A stretch of DNA of 64,000 nucleotides from Oreocharis arfaki. Lineage: Eukaryota > Chordata > Aves > Passeriformes > Paramythiidae. The notes under the pieces are model-generated. The model ran no database searches. It worked only from the letters and a program-made list of their open reading frames with translations, and had not been told where the DNA came from. The translations under genes were made by a program, and so were the position numbers. The stretch spans positions 1 to 64,000 of the forward strand of contig VZRR01006572.1 in assembly GCA_013398015.1 (NCBI GenBank), written 5' to 3'. Position 1 is the stretch's first letter; every line of letters begins with the position of its first letter. Positions 51,301 to 61,110 of the stretch are shown in pieces.

Positions 51301-54300
51301 ATTTCTACTCCACTGTTAGGGGAGTTTTCAAATTTTAGGTCTGCATCCAAATTCTAATTTAATATCTCATTAATGAAAATGTCTAGATGTCAGGCTAATA
51401 TTCAGATCTGTTTATGAATAACACATATCCAGATCTGTTTATGAATAACACAGTTAACCACTAAATGCCACAGAACTGTCATCTCCTAAGTGAACCTAGA
51501 CAGGCTTTTGGCTAACTTTTCACTTTATTTATATAAAGAAAAGGTGATTTGAAAGGGTCTAATGGTTTTAAGTCTAGCTAACATAATTTTTATTTAAGGA
51601 TTTAATATAATTTTCTTCCTTTTAAAATATTTTTTAGCGTTGTTAAAAGATGCAAGGATATGCATCTAACATATGCCTTGCATTTTCAAAGAACTTTACA
51701 AATATTAGCACACAGATCACTACTCTTACGATTGTCTCTTTAAAGGCTATGCATACTCCAATCCATTAACAGTTCCTCCTGGCACATTGTCTCCAAAATC
51801 TTTATTATCTTTCTTTCACAGTGGATGCCCCAGACTGCAGGAAGTATTTTTACAGTGATCTGATTGCACTAGGGGGAAAGAAAGCAACTCTTCTATTTGT
51901 CTTAAAAATTATATTCATAAATTCCCAAGCTAATTTTTAATTCTTAAAACTTATACTAATTCTCTCATTCAATACAACATCAATTATGCCAGAGTATTTT
52001 AATTTTTCATGGATTTTAATTATTTCACAGTACCACTATAGTAGACACTTTTTCCGATTTGGTAACATACATGTTTGATTCTTACATCCTGTGTGGATGA
52101 CCATATACTGACACTTAATAAATCTATTTTCTTTTTCTTCTTGCTCACCTGAGTATTAGGGGGACTATTCTGCAAACACTACTAAATTAATAATATATAA
52201 TTTCTTCTTTGTTTCAGCTGTCAATGTGATCAATTGTTTCTGCTTTACTACCAGATAGCACTATAAAGAAACTACTGCATAATTTTATGCAGTAGATCCC
52301 CTTTGAGATGTCTACTTAAAACTCACTTAATCGTGTAGTTAGTGACAGCTCCTAACAAGATTTTGTGAAGTTGTAGCAAATGCATTTTAACATAAATATT
52401 CCCTAAGACAATATTTTGGGGGATGGAGAGGCGGCGGCAGCAGCATCGCTGAGATATTTAGCATCCTTCCTGCACAGGTATTTTGAAATGGGTGCAGATG
52501 CCAGAATCCTTAATAGACCAGAGGGCTCTGCAGACCAGTATTACAGAAGCTTTGTCTGCTGCTCTGTCCTAATCCAGGGTTTAGGTAGAGCAGCAGGGAT
52601 TAGTTTGTGTATCCTCATACGGCTGGCCCAACAGCCATGGCATATGCTCAAATCCCCTCCTCCACACACTATAAATGAAGAGTTTCCTTCAGCCATCTGC
52701 TTATCATGCAGTGGAAGCTCAATGGAGCTCAAAAAGTTGCTTCTTTAGAGAGCAAGTAAAACATAATATTTGTCCTATTACAATTTTTGAAAATATTTGA
52801 ACTCAAATTGTAATAACAAAACATTTGCATTTGAGTATTTCAACTTTCATTTGAGCTAGGTAATTAAACACATACTTAAATTTAAATTCATGGGTGGAAT
52901 TATCAAAGTTAATGGAAGTACTTAAAAATGAGGTTCATGGCTATGCGCAATCCTGGTCCAGGTCTCAAGCAGCATGTAAAATATTTCTCTTCTTCTTTCA
53001 TGTAGTCTTACCTTGAGGCATTTTATAAGTTTTGTGAAAAGCAAGGTGGTACTACAGCAGAAATAATGAGACCTATTCTTGAGGTAAGAAACATTCAGTC
53101 TTTATACATTAAAGTACTCCACAATGTTGTCACAATTATGTAATTTTGTTTTTCCTGTTGAATCTCTCTCCATTTGCAGTTATTTGTCAAATGTTTGCTT
53201 CTCCTCTAAATATACCTGTTTTTCTAAGACATAATGAATAGTGTATTCAAAGATGACTTTTACCTTTTGACTAGAGAAGCAGCTAGACCATTACAAGAGA
53301 GAAGCCAGTCTCAGTTAATATTTTTCTGTAACAGAGAGCAGAACAGAGTAAATGGTTCACTAATCTCCAACTGTTGCCCTTTAGCACTTCTCTCCATTAT
53401 GTAGAAAAACCAAAAATGTTGATTTTGGGATAGCTAAAGCCTGGCTTTACTGCCTATTTACTAATCAATAATCTTCAAGCTGCATGGCACTATTATGTTT
53501 GTTTACTCACCTATTAAAACTAGTGGTTGAGGTTAGAGTTGAGTGACCTTTGGAATTAGCGTAATATAAAAAAGTACAACATTCTGTTATATTTTTGTCT
53601 CAACTCAGAAAAGTTGAATATTTATTTTTTCCACTACATACAAAGTTCCTAGTGTCCTTCTCCCAAAGCATATACGATATTTTTGTCTCTGTTATTTCAA
53701 TAAAAGATGCAGAAATTTTAAAACTTGAGTTCTCAGCATTCAGATCCCCTTTTGTTTTTTTTCTCTCATGGTCTATCACAATTCTTTGCAGAGGTTGAGA
53801 GCCAGACCACCCACTTGCTTCCAGGAGTCTTTTTTTCTGGATAAGCAATTTTACACCTTGGAAACCAAAAAAAATTCACTGACATCTGATGACATCACAC
53901 TGAAAGTTTGCATTTAGAAGAGAGATAATAACCCTGAGAGCTCATCCCTGAAGGAAGAATGGGTCCGAATCACATTTTATAAAACAATGTCCTAAAAAGG
54001 ATTGCAATTTCCTTTTTTAATTAAGTAGGTCACAATGTTTCAATTTATGCTCTAAACAAAATACTCCTAATCAAGTTAAATTGAATAGAAATTAACTATT
54101 TTGACTTTTCTTTTCTTAAAAAATAAAAATCAAAATATTGGCTGGAAGGGATAAAGGCATTTTCCACAGTTGATTCAGATTTTTCAGAAAGTTCATTTTT
54201 AAATAGAAATTCATGCTGAGAGCAGATTACTTACTAACATCAGTTTAAGCATGTTGCAAAACTCCCTTTATATCAGTGGTAACAATTTAGCCTATCATAA

Positions 54301-57300
54301 GCTTCTTTAAAATCCCTATCTACTGTCAATCAGCCAGGAGGATAAACTTTTCTGCAGAAGATTTTTTTTCTATAGCATTTTATCTATCTGAAGAGACACG
54401 TAGACCAGACTGCAAATGGTTGGATTCACAAAAAAACCCAAAGTTTAGTTATTCAAAAGAATACTTGTTTATTTATTTTGTAATCTTATATGTAAGACTA
54501 CCAACCTGACCCTATGAGAATGAGGCTGAGGTATTTAGCTCCCCAACTCCTTGACCACTGCACATGCTGCCAAACTTCCATATTAAGAGTACTGATGATC
54601 TCTCTTCCACCGTGCACAACACACGTTGCATGTTTAGCCCTGAATCTGGCAAGAAAGTGCAGGACTGCACTGCACTGCAGCTAGAGCTGTGTCTGCTAAC
54701 ATGGCCCCATGCTAAATTCTGAACTAGCAGTCTCCCACATGGAAACTTATGCACTTAGGAAATGGTCATCCTCTAAATCCACCTCTACCTGCAGCAATCA
54801 GATGGACTGAACCACCAAGCAACTGCCTCAGAGCCTTACTCTCTATAGAGAACCTCATGTGCCAATAATGTGATGAATTGAGAGGTCTGTATGGATGGGA
54901 ATGATCCTGCAAATTCTCTCAAACTGGAAGCCACCAGAAGCAGAACCCACATTTGCTACCACAAGTTACAATTGCCTCTAACATGTTTTTTGCCAACAAA
55001 ATATTACAAATCTAACAGCTGGATTCTACATGATTTTGACAAGTTAAAATAAGAAAGCATTCTAAAATGGTTTCACTAGGTCTAATATGCCTATTTTTAT
55101 TAATAAGCGAAGTGAAATTTGGCCCTGTTACTCATGAGCTAGAAATCTTTTCAAGCACACTTATTTTCTTCTCATTACTTCTTTATTGTTTACTCCTTTT
55201 CCTTACTTCAAAGTCAGTGCCAGTTGGGTGGTGGGTTCCTGCTATTGTGTGTTCCAGTACCCAGGAGTAGATGTGAATATGTGTTTAATGGCTAAAGTGG
55301 CAGATTTGTGCTGCAAATGCAGTCTTATTATGCAACTGAAAGGAGTATCTCTCTGCTTAAAATAGCTCAAATATTCACAGCATAAGAAATTTTGTAAGCT
55401 GCCTAAAATGTGCATATACTGTATATACTTCATTGGAAGATTTTCCCTTCATAAACCCTGCAAATAGCAAGGGCTCTTCTGTTCTAAAACATGAAAGTAA
55501 GTAGTAAAGCAAAGAATTAACATCATAGTCAATTTAGATCTCAAGACAGAAGAAAAGATTACTTTTATTTACTATTGCATTTTTAATTCATACTGCAAGA
55601 ACAGTAAGGGAAATTTTACCTTGCACAAAATAAGAATCCGAGATCTAGACATTGGACTGCCTTTCAGTCGGCTGCTGCAGTGAAAATACTTTAGATACTA
55701 CAGGCATCTAAAGCTGACAGAAGAAATATAGCCTTTGATTCTATGTATTAAAAATTAACTGTTATTTGAAACACTTTAACTTGGCAAGTAAACGGCCCCC
55801 TCCTCCTTATAGAAATTTCGTTTTAAATATGCGCATTGAGAAATTTTTTTTTTTTTAGGATTTTCATTGAACCTTTACTATCAACAGCGCTTTGAGCTAC
55901 CCCAGAGCAGTACCATCGATTCTTGGTCATTTCCTTTATTATTATTATTTATAAGATTATTATTTCATAATCTTACATGTGAGTGTGTGAGGATTTTTTT
56001 TGTTGTCAACATCTGGGTAATGAAGCAGGGAAATGAGGAAGCAGCAGAAATGGTATTTTTAGTACAAAAATCACATAATAAAAGCTGTGGTTGCAAAACC
56101 TTGTTTGATTTTCTAGTTAAAATTTAACACATATTTGCAAAGGAGAATTTACAATTTCAAAAATAGGGTATGTTTCCAATGATCTCAAGCCGACTGTTTT
56201 TAAAATTAAATTTCCATACTTCGACTTACTAAACAACCCCAAAATATGCCCACCCTAATTTAGAATGAGATGTCTAATAACACCTCTTTATTCTTTGTTC
56301 TGCATATTAAGTTTGAGGCAGACAGACGAGCCTTTGTCATCACCATTAATTCATTTGGCACTGAGCTGAGTAAAGATGACCGAGAGAAGCTGTATCCAAC
56401 CTGTGGAAAACTTTATCCAGAAGGGTTACACCTGTTGGCCAATGCAGATGACTACGAGCAAGTGAAGTGTGTTGCAGAATACTATGCAGTACGTAAACTA
56501 ATTTATTAAAACAAAAAACCAAAATAAAAATACTTAGTATCTCCTGACATTGCCAGAATTTTGAGGAGTAAACAAATAAGTTAAAGAATTCTTGAGAGAG
56601 AAAAAAAATCAGAAGGGGTACTAAAGTTCCAATAAAAATGTATATGAGATCAAAGACCTTTGATATGAAGATTAAGATAAGACATTATTACGTTAGTGCA
56701 ATAAAAAGTTCCTCTTACAAGGATGTTTAAGTAAGACTAAATCACATCCTAGTAAATAAAACTCTTCCTACTCCATTAACGCTCCCCAAATTGAGTTTCA
56801 CTTCATTGCTGCTGCCTCCAAGATTTTGGAGCATAGCCATATACCAATTTGAACAGAGCTGCCAGTGTCAGCTGTCACAGATTAGTGCAAACCTGATTTA
56901 TCACCAGTATACCAAAAAAATTCCCTTCTGAAAAGTTTTCTCTAAATCACTAATTGATTCAAAGAAGTAGATGAAAATGTTAATATTGATGCAAATAGTG
57001 CTGTTATTAAAGATTAGTTAATCTGCAACACAATCTATGAATTAACTGTTGTACTCTGTCTATCTATAATATTTAAGCTATCTCTGAGTAGTCACACAAA
57101 ACAAAATGTTGTCTGGTCTATTGCTTTTTCCACAAAAAAACCCCACAAATCTGGAGCTGTGCATCTGTTCCTGTGCGTAAGCAGAACATTTTAATCATGA
57201 CTTACTATGTCAGTGGGGTATGGAGCAAGACTATTCATGAGATGGTGGGTTATTTAGATAAATTTGGTAACCATTGTAGTAGACCTAAACTACACTCCTG

Positions 57301-58637
57301 CTTTAAGGGAAAAACAAACCAAACACAAAGAGAAGGAAATTACACAGGAACGTAGTACCTAAGAAATCAAGTCAAATGTATCTGCACAGGATATTCCAGG
57401 ATGAAAAATCAGACTAATGGATTTGGATACAGTATTAATGCAGGTAAAGCAAATCCAGCTGACTACTGGAAAGAAAAGGAGTGGCCATGTGAGGATCAGA
57501 GTTCAGCATTTTGGCTCCATTTAGAGCTCTGGCTCTGATGGACACTATTTGTACAAGAAGTTCAGTGCTCTCTGTCCAAAGGAGTGAAAGGTCACACGTC
57601 ATTCTACAATAAGTCTCTTTTAGTGCCTTCAGTACATTACTTTAAATTGCTGGAAATGATGATAAGAAATACAAGGACAAATGTAATTTTTCTTTCTTTT
57701 GCTGACTATATGCTTTTAACTTTTGATTTATGTAGAATTGTAATCTATACATGAGATCTTCTATACAAGAAAGATTACTTAACATAGATTAATTTACAAA
57801 GTAATGTAAGTTGTCTGTGCTGCACAGAATACAAAAGTACCTTATTTCCATGGAATGGTTGTCTATGCTTTTAGGAGTACAAGGCTGTGTTTGAAGGTGT
57901 AGGGAGTGGCACTGGAGAAAAGACACTGGAAGACGCATTTTTTGAACATGAGGTAAAAGCTTCTAACCTTAAAATATAAAAATGAATGTTACTCACATGG
58001 AATAATAATTAAAACAAGAATGAGGTACCAGGCTTTTGATTCTACTGTACTGCTTTGTACTCAAGAACATGGATTTTCTATGGCTGTCAACATTTGGCTG
58101 AATCAAAATAGAAGGATTTCCTTTTTTTAAGTAAAATTAGTCCTATAACATTCTTCTGAAGACTCTTTATGGGGCTGTCAATCCTGATAGCCTATCCAAA
58201 AGCCATCTCATAAACACCACTTAATGAAATTTCTTTTGAGTAGTCTACTAGAGAAGGTATTTCACCACCGTCCTTTATTTCCTGTAATATTGCTGTAGAC
58301 TATTATCAAAATTAATCCACAGATGACATTTCAATTACATTGATACTCAAGAGACTGCTAAATACAGTCACGGCTGCAAAGCTGCAAGAAATCTTGATCA
58401 TAAAAAGTACCATATGAAAATCCCATTCGCCTTCCTTGATATTTTATCATAACATTTGTTTCATCTTTTCTACAGGTAAAGCTGAATGTGCTTGCATTCA
58501 ACAACCAGTTCCATTTTGGAGTATTTTATGCCTACGTGAAGTTAAAGGAACAAGAATGCAGGAATATTGTATGGATTGCTGAATGCATTTCTCAGAGACA
58601 CAGAACGAAAATTAACAACTATATTCCAATTTTCTAA
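39203..58637 (+). CDS. ATP6V0D2: V-type proton ATPase subunit d2 (whole gene, 8 coding exons)
   Basis: This gene encodes the d subunit of the V-ATPase Vo sector. That subunit is a soluble, cup-shaped protein on top of the c-ring which couples the V1 central stalk (D/F subunits) to proton-pumping rotation in endosomes, lysosomes and, for d2, the plasma membrane of acid-secreting cells such as osteoclasts. Exons are 39,203-39,332, 46,168-46,339, 48,184-48,362, 51,045-51,124, 53,006-53,083, 56,312-56,488, 57,875-57,952 and 58,476-58,637. They total 1,056 nt, giving 351 residues plus TAA, with all phases consistent. The AC39/Vma6 family fold spans nearly the whole chain. Hallmarks include [15 protein letters not shown] (residues 8-22), [70 protein letters not shown] and [14 protein letters not shown] near the C-terminus. 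There is no signal peptide or membrane segment, as expected. Assignment to d2 rather than d1 rests on [34 protein letters not shown] and GKLYPEGL. The middle of the protein is d1-like. The start aligns exactly with the family N-terminus. Confidence 0.9.
40699..40742. repeat. AT-rich palindromic TATGCATA tract
   Basis: Repeated self-complementary TATGCATA/CATATGCATATG words, flanked by two TATAAGTATA copies. It could form a cruciform in isolation, but it is a common type of simple repeat. Confidence 0.75.
44020..44940 (+). mobile_element. CR1-type LINE, forward orientation, in intron 1
   Basis: The + strand shows decayed ORF2 pieces in order: [15 protein letters not shown] then [10 protein letters not shown] (a degraded FADDTKL box), [31 protein letters not shown], then [24 protein letters not shown], followed by 3' UTR words ending near 'ggttgcccagagaggtt' and 'accctgagcaacctt'. 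Its wording differs from the copies at 9 kb and 25 kb, so it belongs to another CR1 subfamily. It lies in the sense orientation of the host gene and is broken by several frameshifts and stops. Confidence 0.9.
46168..46339 (+). CDS. ATP6V0D2: ATP6V0D2 coding exon 2
   Basis: Completes codon 44 and encodes through residue 100 plus two bases of codon 101. The acceptor is ...TTCCAG|ATTTG and the donor AC|GTAAGT. It contains [17 protein letters not shown] and the helix [18 protein letters not shown]. Confidence 0.93.
46340..48183 (+). other. ATP6V0D2 intron 2 (phase 2)
   Basis: A 1.84 kb GT-AG intron. It is AT-rich, and no repeat family or gene was recognised inside. Confidence 0.88.
48184..48362 (+). 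CDS. ATP6V0D2: ATP6V0D2 coding exon 3
   Basis: Residues 101-160 plus one base. The acceptor is CCAATACAG|ATAC and the donor TTAG|GTAAAA. It carries [32 protein letters not shown] and NAILVDTPL. This is the most d1-like part of the protein. Confidence 0.93.
49018..49415 (+). mobile_element. ERV solo-LTR, left part (avian ERVL-like)
   Basis: The segment begins with the TG expected at an LTR edge (TGTGGTAGGTTGG). Its word order resembles a widespread avian ERV LTR: 'gtgggttgagatca', then a 'gcaggcaaaccagac' block, then 'cgaaatcaacttga' in an A/T-rich stretch, and a C-rich segment ('tgcccccacccccc'). No viral coding sequence accompanies it. I matched this from memory of the family pattern, so the family name is tentative. 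Confidence 0.5.
49416..49746 (-). mobile_element. CR1 3'-end copy, reverse orientation, inside the LTR
   Basis: The left edge has AGTCATAGAATCATAGAA and 'ggtttgggtaggaag', the CR1 3' tail. It continues with the 'ccactagaccaggttgctcagaggccc' block, the 'gagcaacccgttccagcatctc' block and 'aatttctccctaatatc'. The minus strand reads CR1 residues such as [15 protein letters not shown] and ARACNDR-like segments. It is about 330 bases, 5'-truncated, and looks moderately young because the tail is intact. Confidence 0.9.
49747..49880 (+). mobile_element. Probable right part of the same LTR
   Basis: After the CR1 ends, the sequence resumes with 'cccagctggagctggctgtgtcc' and 'ttcctcatagagcagcacactcc'. 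These resemble the distal half of the same avian LTR pattern seen to the left of the CR1. The right boundary is not sharp. If the assignment is correct, the CR1 landed in a pre-existing LTR. Confidence 0.35.
51045..51124 (+). CDS. ATP6V0D2: ATP6V0D2 coding exon 4 (ends at a GC donor)
   Basis: Residues 161-187, encoding [16 protein letters not shown] then [10 protein letters not shown]. The acceptor is GCTTTCAG|CTGC. The donor reads TACAAG|GCAAGT, so the intron starts with GC. Use of the nearby GT four bases further on would break the frame, and the next exon ([10 protein letters not shown]) joins perfectly at AAG|TCT. Confidence 0.92.
51185..51315 (+). mobile_element. MIR-like ancient SINE
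   Basis: The order of words follows the MIR 3' half: 'ttttatggatggggaaac' (the 'acagatgaggaaact' block), then 'aagctgtctgaggtcatctgg' (the 'cttgcccaaggtcac' block), 'ggaatgaaacccagctgct' and 'tttctactccact'. It is diverged but collinear over about 120 bases, consistent with an amniote-age relic. It lies about 60 bases past the GC donor of exon 4. Confidence 0.68.
51403..51452. repeat. Direct repeat, 23 bp at 27-bp period
   Basis: CAGATCTGTTTATGAATAAC (plus ACA) occurs at 51,403-51,425 and again, identical, at 51,430-51,452. A recent local duplication in intron 4. Confidence 0.9.
53006..53083 (+). CDS. ATP6V0D2: ATP6V0D2 coding exon 5
   Basis: Residues 188-213. It begins [18 protein letters not shown] and ends MRPILE. 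The acceptor is CATGTAG|TCTTAC and the donor GAG|GTAAGA. It is an in-phase exon of 26 codons. Confidence 0.94.
53084..56311 (+). other. ATP6V0D2 intron 5 (phase 0)
   Basis: A 3.23 kb intron with a GTAAGA donor and an unusual AAG acceptor. It contains a small (TTA)n tract at about 55,933-55,966 and no recognised transposon. Open frames inside it (for example 55,867-56,127) look random. Confidence 0.85.
56312..56488 (+). CDS. ATP6V0D2: ATP6V0D2 coding exon 6
   Basis: Residues 214-272. It begins [20 protein letters not shown], contains [17 protein letters not shown], and ends VKCVAEYYA. The acceptor is GCATATTAAG|TTTGAG and the donor GCA|GTACGT. Both boundaries are fixed by the conserved LE-FEADRR and YY-x-EYK junctions. 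Confidence 0.94.
56489..57874 (+). other. ATP6V0D2 intron 6 (phase 0)
   Basis: A 1.39 kb GT-AG intron with donor GTACGT and acceptor CTTTTAG. No repeat or gene was recognised inside. Confidence 0.88.
57875..57952 (+). CDS. ATP6V0D2: ATP6V0D2 coding exon 7
   Basis: Residues 273-298, reading [20 protein letters not shown] then AFFEHE. The acceptor is GCTTTTAG|GAG and the donor GAG|GTAAAA. It matches the K-T-L-E-D / F-x-E/HE segment that is conserved in both isoforms. Confidence 0.94.
57953..58475 (+). other. ATP6V0D2 intron 7 (phase 0)
   Basis: The shortest intron, 523 bases, GT-AG with acceptor TTTTCTACAG. Nothing further was recognised. Confidence 0.9.
58476..58637 (+). CDS. ATP6V0D2: ATP6V0D2 coding exon 8 (terminal)
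   Basis: Residues 299-351 and TAA. It encodes [20 protein letters not shown], then [20 protein letters not shown] and [13 protein letters not shown]. The NYIPIF ending matches the d1-type terminus, whereas mammalian d2 ends SYIPIL. Cys in KEQEC is also d1-like. Confidence 0.95.
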   Translation, partial: VKLNVLAFNNQFHFGVFYAYVKLKEQECRNIVWIAECISQRHRTKINNYIPIF

Positions 58638-58908
58638 ATCTGAGAATCTATAATGGTTGTAAAAGATGCATCATTTCATAGAAAAGAAGAAAAATCTTAT
58701 TTCAAAAATTAACTCTTACCAGGTATTTTAAATTGCATTAATGAGCCTCCTTACATACATCAGCATAGGAAAAAAAAGCAATGCAATTAGATATGAGTAC
58801 TTCATAAGGAAGTACTAATGGATTTATTCACAGTTTTGTTGGTAGATTTGTTCTCCACTGCATCTATTTTAATTTAATTGATTAATAAAAACCTCTTGCA
58901 AGTCTTAC
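58638..58908 (+). other. ATP6V0D2: 3' UTR with poly(A) signal
   Basis: The first canonical AATAAA after the stop is at 58,884-58,889, giving a 3' UTR of roughly 270 bases if cleavage follows 15-25 bases later. A second AATAAA at 59,082-59,087 could give a longer form. The exact cleavage site needs transcript data. Confidence 0.6.
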
Positions 58909-61069
58909 ATATATATTTTTTCTCTTTCGTGGAAGAAAGATTCGTATCAATAACATCTGAAAAGCTCTTTAATGGCTTTTTTTCTAATTAAGGTTTTTTT
59001 CAAAGGGCCAATTAAACCACTACTTCTATCTCACAGGGTCTTTCTCATGGCATACAGATTGTATGAAGGACTTAATACACAAATAAAAGAGAAACTCTGA
59101 GATTCCCCTTAAGAGATCTGAAGGGGGAGCTTCCTGAACTCAACTGTGACTCCTCTCTGCAATTAAATGTAAATAAGTAACTTCAGTGTCACTAAAATGT
59201 TTTTGATTCTTCCTTTATGGTCAGTTGAGGAGTAACCTAAGTGTCAAACAACGGGGCCTAACTTAGTCCACAGCAATACAAATACCCACTCCCATCACAC
59301 CAAAGAATTGTCTTTATGTATGTACTAGGGATGATTATGAAACATGAATGAAAATGCCAACCAAGTCTGTATCAGTTTTACATCAGACACAAACAACACC
59401 AGCTCTGAGCTATTTGAGGACCTGGCTAGGATCAGTAACTAAAAATAGAGGGAACAGTTGAAGCCAGATTGTAGCAGGACAAGATTAATTCTGCCGAAGA
59501 AAAAGAAAGGATTTTGAAAGCCTTACCAACATTCTGCCTTCCTACTCTACTCCAAGAATTTGCCCTTTTATCTTTCAAACAGGCCATACCTTGATTTTCT
59601 GCATGACTGCTCAGTTTCAGGCTGCACAACAGCAAATCTCACTGTTCAGCTCACTGTTACTCCAGTTAATATGATACAGAAATACAATCCTGCTGAGTAG
59701 ACAAAAAAATAAAATATATATGATGTCAACACCTCAGAATTATGGAAAATATTCAATCATCATGGTTTTAAAAAGAGAGATATAATACAGCTCTCTCTAT
59801 AATATGCAAATGTGCATATGCATTCATACGTAAAAAGTAAGAAACTTTGTGGGTTTTCTATAAAACCACACTTCCTGAACTTCAAATAACACCCAAGGCC
59901 CATAACCCCTAACAATGTATACCCACTTAATGCAGAATTGAGAAGATTTTAATATTTTGCTTTATTGTGAAAACCAGACAACCTTATATTATTACTTTAA
60001 AAAATATTTTCATAATTTAGTTCAGAAATAATTTGTTAGGAATTTAGAAAAAATTACTAAAAATTAATAGCTGTATAAGAAAAGAATACAAATCTTATAT
60101 ATAAGATAGATATATAGATACATATAAAAGATATATATAATAAGATACATTTATCTTTAGTAGATCCAACAATCCAGAAAAAATGAAAGGAAACAAAAAA
60201 AAGAAGCTGAAGATTTGTGGATTGTAGTTTCACTTTGGCATGTGTAGTTTCCTCCTTGAAGCTTCTATTATCTTGGATTTCTTAATTTGTATTTTCCAGT
60301 CTAATCCGTCATCAATGCTTTCCTATACCACAAATCGTATCACAAAGTATTTCACAAACTGCAATGGAGAAAGCAACAGAAAACATTGTCATATATTTGT
60401 AAATTTGTAGATTTTTCTATATGTGCATTAAAATTGCATGAAATTGTATAATTGCATTTAAAAAATGATCGGAGTAGAAGAATAACGAAGTCAGCTGGTC
60501 TGGGACACAGAAACTTAATTAATACAATTCAGCACAGTGCATGAATTCTTTTTCTGTACTGATAAATCAGGCCTCCCTACTCAAACAAAACAAATGAGCT
60601 GACTTTCTGCCAAGAATTTTCTGAAGTGATTTGAAGGGGAAAGAATCTGCTCTCCACCCTAAATCATTCTGTGCCAGGGAAGATACGCAGCTGCTGTTGC
60701 CACATTCTGGATACTGTTGGCTCTCTCTGCACTTGGAGAAAGAAGTGAGAGGGAATTGCAGCTTTCATGACTGTGTTGTCAGCATACTGGTCTTTAGACT
60801 ATAGAATGGACAGCATCAGTTTTGGTTGATGCTTTTTTCAAAAAAATGTCTAGATATTTGCTAAATGAGGACAGGATGTAATAGATCTCAATTATATTCA
60901 ATTCAAAGACAAGCAAGCTAGGACTTCAAACTTTTAAGTCCTCAAAAACTATCTTTTTCTATATATAATAAAATTTACATTACTCCCTTGTTAGTAAAAT
61001 AGTCTTCATGCTGGTGTATATGTCAATATAAATCTAAAGATCAATAAATCTATAAATGTGTATGTAAAA
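58909..61069. other. Intergenic, downstream of ATP6V0D2
   Basis: AT-rich sequence with a TATA/GATA-type simple repeat at 60,087-60,160. No exon was recognised on either strand. Confidence 0.55.
60087..60160. repeat. AT-rich TATA/GATA simple repeat
   Basis: Imperfect runs of TATATA, AGATA and ATACATA units. An ordinary degenerate microsatellite. Confidence 0.75.
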
Positions 61070-61110
61070 TAGAATCATAGAATTTGCTGAGTTGTAAGGG
61101 ACCCACCAGG
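61070..61110 (-). mobile_element. CR1 3'-tail remnant, reverse orientation
   Basis: AGAATCATAGAATTTGCTGA is followed by 'gttgtaagggacccaccagga'. This is the CR1 3' terminal block ('ggttggaagggacccacaagga' type). Only about 40 bases survive, and it runs into a (TA)n tract. Confidence 0.75.

Larger units (their letters stand above)
51125..53005 (+). other. ATP6V0D2 intron 4, GC-AG type (phase 0)
   Basis: A 1.88 kb intron with 5' end GCAAGT and 3' end TTTCATGTAG. It holds a MIR-like SINE near its 5' end, a 27-base-period duplication, and a 110-codon non-ATG open segment at 52,416-52,748 that starts in a short GCG/GCA run. Confidence 0.88.
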
